In this document: positions 58,489 to 64,000 of the stretch, piece by piece
How positions within the stretch are numbered: position 1 is the stretch's first letter
Layout: the number at the start of each line of letters is the position of its first letter
Source: Ulota crispa
Lineage: Eukaryota > Streptophyta > Bryopsida > Orthotrichales > Orthotrichaceae
Length of the DNA stretch: 64,000 bases
Direction: 5' to 3'
NCBI GenBank assembly: GCA_963920765.1
Contig: OY987242.1
Location: 30,900,002 to 30,964,001, forward strand
Notes under the pieces: model-generated
What the model was told of the DNA's origin: nothing
The model's database searches: none
The model's input: the letters and a program-made list of their open reading frames with translations, nothing else
Made by a program: the position numbers and the translations under genes

Positions 58489-58716
58489 CCCCTAAATGCC
58501 TTAGAGACAGGATCCTATCGTTGGGGATCACAAATTGATCTCACTTTTTCTCTTGATTTATACGGTGAATATAGTTGTGGTTGGTCCCCATCAGCAAGGA
58601 AAGTAGTCCTTTTTCAAATTCTATAATCACTCTTTTTGATTATAATTTTCCAAACTATAGTGGCCATTAAACCCCCATTTCCTCTTAAACCCTAAAACAA
58701 CTCCGGACGCTCGGGG
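58489..58716. mobile_element. TTAA-flanked element, CCCTTGAGCG family, 228 bp
   Basis: TTAA at 58485-58488, left end CCCCTAAATGCC. The right end CCGGACGCTCGGGG is followed by taaa rather than TTAA, so the right duplicate has mutated. Internal blocks (gttggtccccatcag, ttttccaaactatagtggccattaaaccccc) are the complement of those in 43652-43881. Confidence 0.7.
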
Positions 58717-59579
58717 TAAATTGCCCAAAAAAAACCCTGGGCCTGACTCATTGGAGCCACCTCCTTCGATTTCGGGTCTTACGTGGCACGCCTTCATTCG
58801 CTCTGCTGCTCTCTCGTGAATGAAAAACAACCTGTTTTACAATTGTTCGCATCTGTTACTATTTTTGGGAAATAGAGCAAAACAAGTTTGTAATCTAAAA
58901 ATATTGATTGTTTTTAGGTTTTTTTCATTCACGAGGCAACAAGAAAGTTTGCTCTAAGTCTACACCAAATACGCTCAATAGGATATCCCACACTATCTGG
59001 TTGACACACTATATTGAATGTTGGCTTTTATTGCTACGATGTTGGTAACTTCTATACAAAAGTTCTAGCAATAAACAGTCACAAACAATCCTTGCTTTCG
59101 TGCCTTCTTTTGGAAAATCTCCTCGTGTAACTCAAATGTTGAGAAAACCATTCATTTCACACATAATTAACTTAAGTGGAAGTAACATGGCCTAAATTGA
59201 AAGGCAATTTAATGAGAGTAATGGGTGTAGATTTGAATAATCGAATATTGCTTGCTCAATGCTACAACTTTCCATTGGGATAGTGACATGAATGCAAGTG
59301 TGTAAGGGAAAAATGGATAAAACCATTCTTGTGTGGATGTTCATCCAATAAATAAGCTGCAATTCATAACTTCCATCTATACTTTGGTGCACTTGATGTT
59401 TATTGGAGCCAGATTTGGCAATTCACATTTTAAATTAGGTTTTTTACAGTTGTTAAGGTAGCATGCAAGTGAAAAAAAGAAGCAAGATTCTAACAGTAAA
59501 CATGTCCAAAAGATTCCCCTACATGTGACTATTATCTCCCAGTAATTTGGTTTATTTTCCCCCATAGTAGATCAATTGA
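58717..59579. other. AT-rich intergenic sequence
   Basis: No gene or element ends recognised. Confidence 0.4.
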
Positions 59580-59618
59580 GGAATTTTATAATATATACCC
59601 CTGTATTTTGCAATATTT

Positions 59619-60092
59619 CACTACAAGAAAAATGGTCCGCAATGACACATCCAAATTGACTGAAATGTCCAAATTAACAAACATTTGACAAGAACATGTC
59701 CAAATTAACAGAAAAGTGTCTAGGGTGACCTAAGGTATGTACACCCATAAGCGTCAATGTCCCCATAGCCATCACCTCTGAAATCTTGGAAAATCTGTGG
59801 AAGTGAATAGATGTAATGACAAGGATGTACAATATGTGAACATGAAATCTTGAAAGTGGTTATGGGTGCAATGGCAGTTTGCTCTTTAAAAATTCACAAC
59901 TTATTCTCACAGTATCCAAATAATACATTCAAAAGTGCAAAATTATTATTTTTTTGTTCTTAATAGGATCTTATAATTTGATAGCTGCTTATTGATACTC
60001 ATCATGTTCAAAACCCTTAGTTTGACGCTTATGGGTGTACATACCTTAATTGACAAAAAAAACGTCCAAATTGGCATTGGTCCCTTGTAGTG
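59619..60092. mobile_element. CACTA-like miniature element with a TA-MITE inside
   Basis: Starts CACTACAAGAAAAATGG and ends GGTCCCTTGTAGTG; flanks ttt and ttc nearly match a 3-bp duplication. Removing the 314-bp insertion and one TA leaves 158 bp with repeated gtccaaatt words. Confidence 0.75.
59733..60046. mobile_element. TA-flanked MITE, AGGTATG variant, 314 bp, nested
   Basis: Ends AGGTATGTACACCCATAAGCG and complement, TA at 59731-59732 and 60047-60048. Internally closely similar to 8727-9037 and 14941-15256; the ends have changed in a paired way (GGTAGG to GGTATG at both ends). Confidence 0.85.
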
Positions 60093-60663
60093 TTCTGATG
60101 GATACACTTGAATTTTTGGAAACCCAGGGATATCTTTGGAGTGATTTTGGAGAAGGGATAATCACAATTACCAAGACATGCTAATGTGCGCCTAGAGCAA
60201 CAACAATAATTGCTTAGGCTTCACTATTTACCACATAACAAGTAGCCCTTCATGCCTCCATGCACAAAGAACCCAACCTCATGGCCATGGTGCTCATATG
60301 CCAACACTGTTTGACTCTAAACAAAAAGAATTTGACAACACAATGATTTAGGATGTGATTACCAAAACTGGAAGCATGTTGTTCTTTGAGCTCTCCAGTA
60401 TTCCCTACACTCTCGGGGAAATTTTAATAATTTCCAAAAAATCAAAGATACCCTTCAAAATATTGCAAAATACATGGAAATGTATGAAATTTTATCAGTA
60501 ATTCATTAGTTTGAGGTGTATGTGAGTTACATGTCAAACTCTACTTGCGCGAGATCATGTGTTACAAATGTATCCCACAAGAATTATGTTATTTCTTTAC
60601 ACTTTGTGCATAATCGTTCCATTAAAAATATATACAGAGTTAAAATGGCTCCTGTGCAATTAA

Positions 60664-61549
60664 TCCCTAAGCGCTTAGGTCCATTTTATCTAAAAACACT
60701 CATAACTATCAAATAAACACATTTTATCTCAAGAACAACTTTTTGTCTTTTTTCTACAGATTTAACTATAGGATCTTGTATTAAACTTATGCAAGGAGCC
60801 ATCATGAAATTTTCATGAGGGTTGACTGCACAAATTGAGAGATGTGATCATTGGAAGCTAGTATAAATGGATTTTCTTAAGCCTATCCAAAAAAATTAGG
60901 CTCCTTTGATCACACATGGTGAACATTTTTTACATTGTGAATGTAGGAGAGATTTGTTCAACATGCTCTAAATCATGTTAGGCATATTTTCACAAGTTTT
61001 CATGGCCAACAAAGGCTTGAAACATTCCTTACATGGACTTGCATTGCACACAATCACATGTTTGAAATTCACGCTATATTTTGGATTTTTGCAAAGAAAA
61101 TTTCTAATAATTATTTTTGAAAAATAAAAAACCGAGTGGTGAATTGAAAGGTTTTATCTTTGTTGAAAACCATAAAAGAAATCTGAAAAGAAAATCAAAT
61201 TTGTAGAAGTTATTGCATTTCAAAAACTATTATATTTATCTATTACATTAATAAATCTAACTTCTACACTATTGATATAGATATACCCCAACGAAGGGTC
61301 ATACCTTCATTGGTTAAATTGAAAAAAATTATCAAAAAATGGATCTAGGTTTGCTCTTTGAACAAAAAAACATATAAAACACCAATAACTTTTGAGCTGC
61401 AAATCCAATTTCAATAAAAACTATACCCCACGTAGCCCTTGCAAATATATATTTCAAGAAAAATATTTAGAGAGATAAAAGTAGTAATCACAAATGCCAA
61501 TAGAACAAGCCTACCCAAAATTCGTTTCGTCCCCCATAAAGGCAAGGGG
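60664..61549. mobile_element. Possible TTAA-flanked element, 886 bp
   Basis: TTAA at 60660-60663 and 61550-61553. Ends TCCCTAAGCGCTTAGG and GGCAAGGGG show only weak inverted similarity. Size and a few internal blocks fit the ~900-bp family. Least certain member. Confidence 0.45.
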
Positions 61550-61731
61550 TTAAAATGATGCCAAATGAATGTACATGTACTTGATAATTACTCAACCAAT
61601 GGAGATAATGGAGACGGTGTATCTCATTATCATATCCATCCAATTTACTCGGTGTGTAGGTATGTATAAACTTGAAGAAATTAAAACTAATGGGAAAAAA
61701 TAAGATGTTTGAATCAGGCATAATAAGTATA

Positions 61732-62136
61732 GGGAATTGATAGATGCACACCGGGGTTGATATTTGCACACCCCAGGGTAAATTTTAGATTTCTATCATC
61801 ACAAAGCTGAATTTGAGAATTTTGAATTTCAGATGTGAACTTAGGAACCATGATATTGTTTAGAATCATAAAAAAAGTTGTAATTCAACAACATCCAATG
61901 AAAAGGATTATCTTTTTTTACAAACAAAAGTAAAAGTAATGTTTGTCCTCCTAGTTAAACTTTTCCATTAGGTGTTGTTGAATTGCAACTTCTTTTTATG
62001 GTTCTAGACTAAATCATGATCTCTAAGTCCAAATCTGAATTCAAAATTCTCAAATGCAACTTTATGATGGTAGAAATCTAAAACTTACCTCAGGGGGTGT
62101 GCAAATATCAACCCCAGTGTGCATATATCAATTCCC
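61732..62136. mobile_element. GGGAATTGATA fold-back element, copy 1, 405 bp
   Basis: Ends GGGAATTGATAGATGCACAC and GTGCATATATCAATTCCC; arms extend through aaccccggtg/ caccccag and aatttgagaattttgaatt blocks. Flanks taagtata and taaatgta are similar, suggesting an 8-9-bp duplication. Confidence 0.7.
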
Positions 62137-62484
62137 TAAATGTACATGGCAACATCCTATGTTTGGAAAATATAATTGGATATTGATATGGGAAATCTCA
62201 GATGTTTTTCAAACACTACAGCAAAGTGACCTCTATATTTTATAATAATTTTCTCAAATTTCTTATATACTCCAAAAGGTACAAGGAGAAAAAATGTTCT
62301 GAATAAGAAATTCAAAGTACCATGTAGTAATTTATTTGTAGGTTTTTAGAATGCCTTTTTATAAACGTCAATTTAGGCACCTCTTGTCTTATGTTTTAGT
62401 AGTATTAAATTTTCTTAGATGATATAATGCAGTACTTTTTTGAATTGCTAAAAGATTTTACCTATGAGTATTGCATCTTAGCTA

Positions 62485-62838
62485 GGGAATTGATATGTAC
62501 ACACTCCCAAAGCTGAATTTGAGAATTTTGAATTTATATTTGGACTTAGAGACCACGATTTTGTCTAAAATCATAAAAGGGTTGCAATTGGACAACACCC
62601 AATGAAAAAGCTTAGTTAGGGGGAAAAGTGTTATTTTTATTTTTGTATGTGAAAAACATTAACTTTTTTAAATGTTGAGTGTTGTTCAATTTCAACCTTT
62701 TTGTGGTTCTAAGCAAAATCATGATCTCATCCATATTTAATTCAAATTTCTCAAATTCAACTTTTTGATGATAAAAATCTATAATTTACCCCAAGGGGAT
62801 GTGCAAATATCAACCCCGGTGTGCACATATCAATTCCC
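62485..62838. mobile_element. GGGAATTGATA fold-back element, copy 2, 354 bp
   Basis: Ends GGGAATTGATATGTACACAC and GTGCACATATCAATTCCC, related to the neighbour at 61732. TTAGCTA stands on both sides (with one base of spacing at the right). Confidence 0.7.
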
Positions 62839-63937
62839 ATTAGCTATTGTCTGCTATACTATTATTAGTGTATATTGTGGAATTTATTAGTCACTATGAT
62901 ACCACCGATATGTTTTCCACTAAAAAGCGTCGAAGAGCAAATAATTGAAATGTTGTCTTGATGAAATATGGTCGAAATGGTTTGAATTTATCAAGCACAT
63001 GAATGCCTTATCTACATTCTTAGTTCAATATTATGTAGAATTAAAAAGCTGATATATTGAGAGAAGGAAGGTAAAAAATAAATAGTGCAACTGTGAGTTT
63101 TATCTATAACGTTGAGTCAACCTAAGCATCTTTTATTATAAAGCAGCAAGTGTATCTCTGTCACAAGAAATTTGAAATTCTCTATTAGAGAGGGGGAGGA
63201 GAGAAAAATGCATGAAAAGGGAAGGTAAAAAAGAAAGACAAAAGAGAGGAACAAGTTGGACAAAATAAACAACGAAAACAGAGAGAAAAAACAAGTGAGA
63301 TTGCACAAAATGCATGCAAGGCATACTTGTTTGTAAGAATGTTATAACTCGTTTAAGAATTACCAAGTTGATTTCCAACATTGGAAATGGTCAATAGTGA
63401 AATGGTAACTTTGTGGTAAAAAAGAAAATGAATCTGTGTTAAAACAAAACATTAACACTTTAATGATTATGTGATGGTTCAAAACTAGAGCTCTTGTAAC
63501 CCTAGTACAATTTTTTTTAGTATAACAATGTTTGTCATATATTTTTCCATAAACTACTTCATCAAATATAGTTTTTTTCATGTGAAAAATATTGAAGTTT
63601 AACCACCAACTAAACAACTCGTGAGTTACAATGATTGCACTAATATATACATATCTATGTGTGGGTAAATACATTTGTATGTTGTGCCAATTTTTAAAAA
63701 TAGACCATCTTATACTTTTAAAAGGTAGCACTATCATTTGAACACTATTAAAATTAGCTTTGCATTCCAAAATGGATTTTTATTTTTAATGTAACTATTT
63801 ATAGACAAATATAGTATTTTTGACCACTTTGAAGATTGCAATATATATCGCAAGTTGCAGCATCATTTAACATAATTATGACAAAATGACCCACTTTTTA
63901 TTTGTCCACTACAATTCTACATCAGGAAGAATTTGAG
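62839..63937. other. AT-rich sequence with the inverted copy of a dispersed repeat
   Basis: Contains at 63120-63310 (on -) the copy of 2340-2560. No gene recognised; the open frames on - at 63117-63770 have no domains. Confidence 0.4.
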
Positions 63938-64000
63938 CCCTCCAAGGGGTTGCAAGTTTGGTTGTTCCCAATGCTGAGAACCAGCCCTTGCTGGTCGTCA
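63938..64000 (+). CDS. Possible start of an exon cut by the window edge
   Basis: The last ~80 bases are clearly richer in G+C than the preceding kilobases. After atttgag at 63937, a + frame reads LQGVASLVVPNAENQPLLVV, which looks protein-like, preceded by a pyrimidine-rich tract. A - frame (DDQQGLVLSIGNNQTCNPLE.. then TGA) is also open, so the strand is unsure. Confidence 0.3.

Larger units (their letters stand above)
59580..60510. mobile_element. Outer fold-back interrupted by nested insertions
   Basis: gaattttataatatatacccctgtattttgcaatatt-type sequence at the left recurs inverted at the right (caaaatattgcaaaatacatgg.. gaaatttta). Between them lies the CACTA-like element at 59619-60092. 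Outer boundaries are approximate. Confidence 0.5.

Noticed and set aside
1..64000. CRISPR arrays, tRNA or rRNA genes, bacterial-type operons
   Set aside because: None was recognised on either strand; the direct repeats seen are minisatellites or transposons, and the genes are spliced.

Overview
The window is nuclear DNA of a land plant. It is AT-rich, has spliceosomal genes with GT..AG introns, a plant-type soluble epoxide hydrolase, a plant mitochondrial NADH-cytochrome b5 reductase, a Ty1-copia retrotransposon and a dense load of non-autonomous DNA transposons. The species cannot be fixed from the sequence. There is no CRISPR array, operon or plasmid feature, and I recognised no tRNA or rRNA gene.

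Genes: (1) the last two exons of an unidentified coiled protein on + (113-946); (2) an unidentified ~145-residue protein on - in four exons (13128-15830); (3) a soluble epoxide hydrolase on - in five exons (29261-34172, 327 residues, catalytic residues present); (4) an NADH-cytochrome b5 reductase on - in thirteen exons (37684-42939, 345 residues, all junctions in phase); (5) a 95-residue single-span membrane protein on - (56598-56885) with a probable 5'UTR intron; (6) perhaps the start of an exon at the right edge. Two broken copies of one unidentified coiled-coil gene lie at 4256-5141 and 20631-21791, in two directly repeated segments (about 4255-11290 and 20625-27485).

Everything between the genes is mostly mobile DNA. 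The most striking component is about twenty elements flanked by TTAA, most of them ending CCC...GGG, from 71 bp to about 940 bp, many of them long hairpins, making up roughly a fifth of the window. Four of them can be compared with an unoccupied copy of the same site inside this window, which shows directly that TTAA is the duplicated target. This is the signature of the piggyBac (or Kolobok) superfamilies, unusual for land plants; no transposase is visible here. Other families are TA-flanked elements beginning AGGTA (Tc1/mariner-like, three with empty sites here), a classic Stowaway element, fold-backs with 9-bp duplications (Mutator-like) and CACTA-like miniature elements. Elements are often nested or stacked end to end.

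43427-49992 is a rearranged Ty1-copia element: two LTRs, gag, integrase and reverse transcriptase fragments, and a ~1.76-kb near-identical inverted repeat. It is interrupted by exactly 200 N, flanked by a 344-bp direct repeat that looks like an unmerged contig overlap. The reductase gene carries tandem copies of the end of its own first exon inside intron 1.
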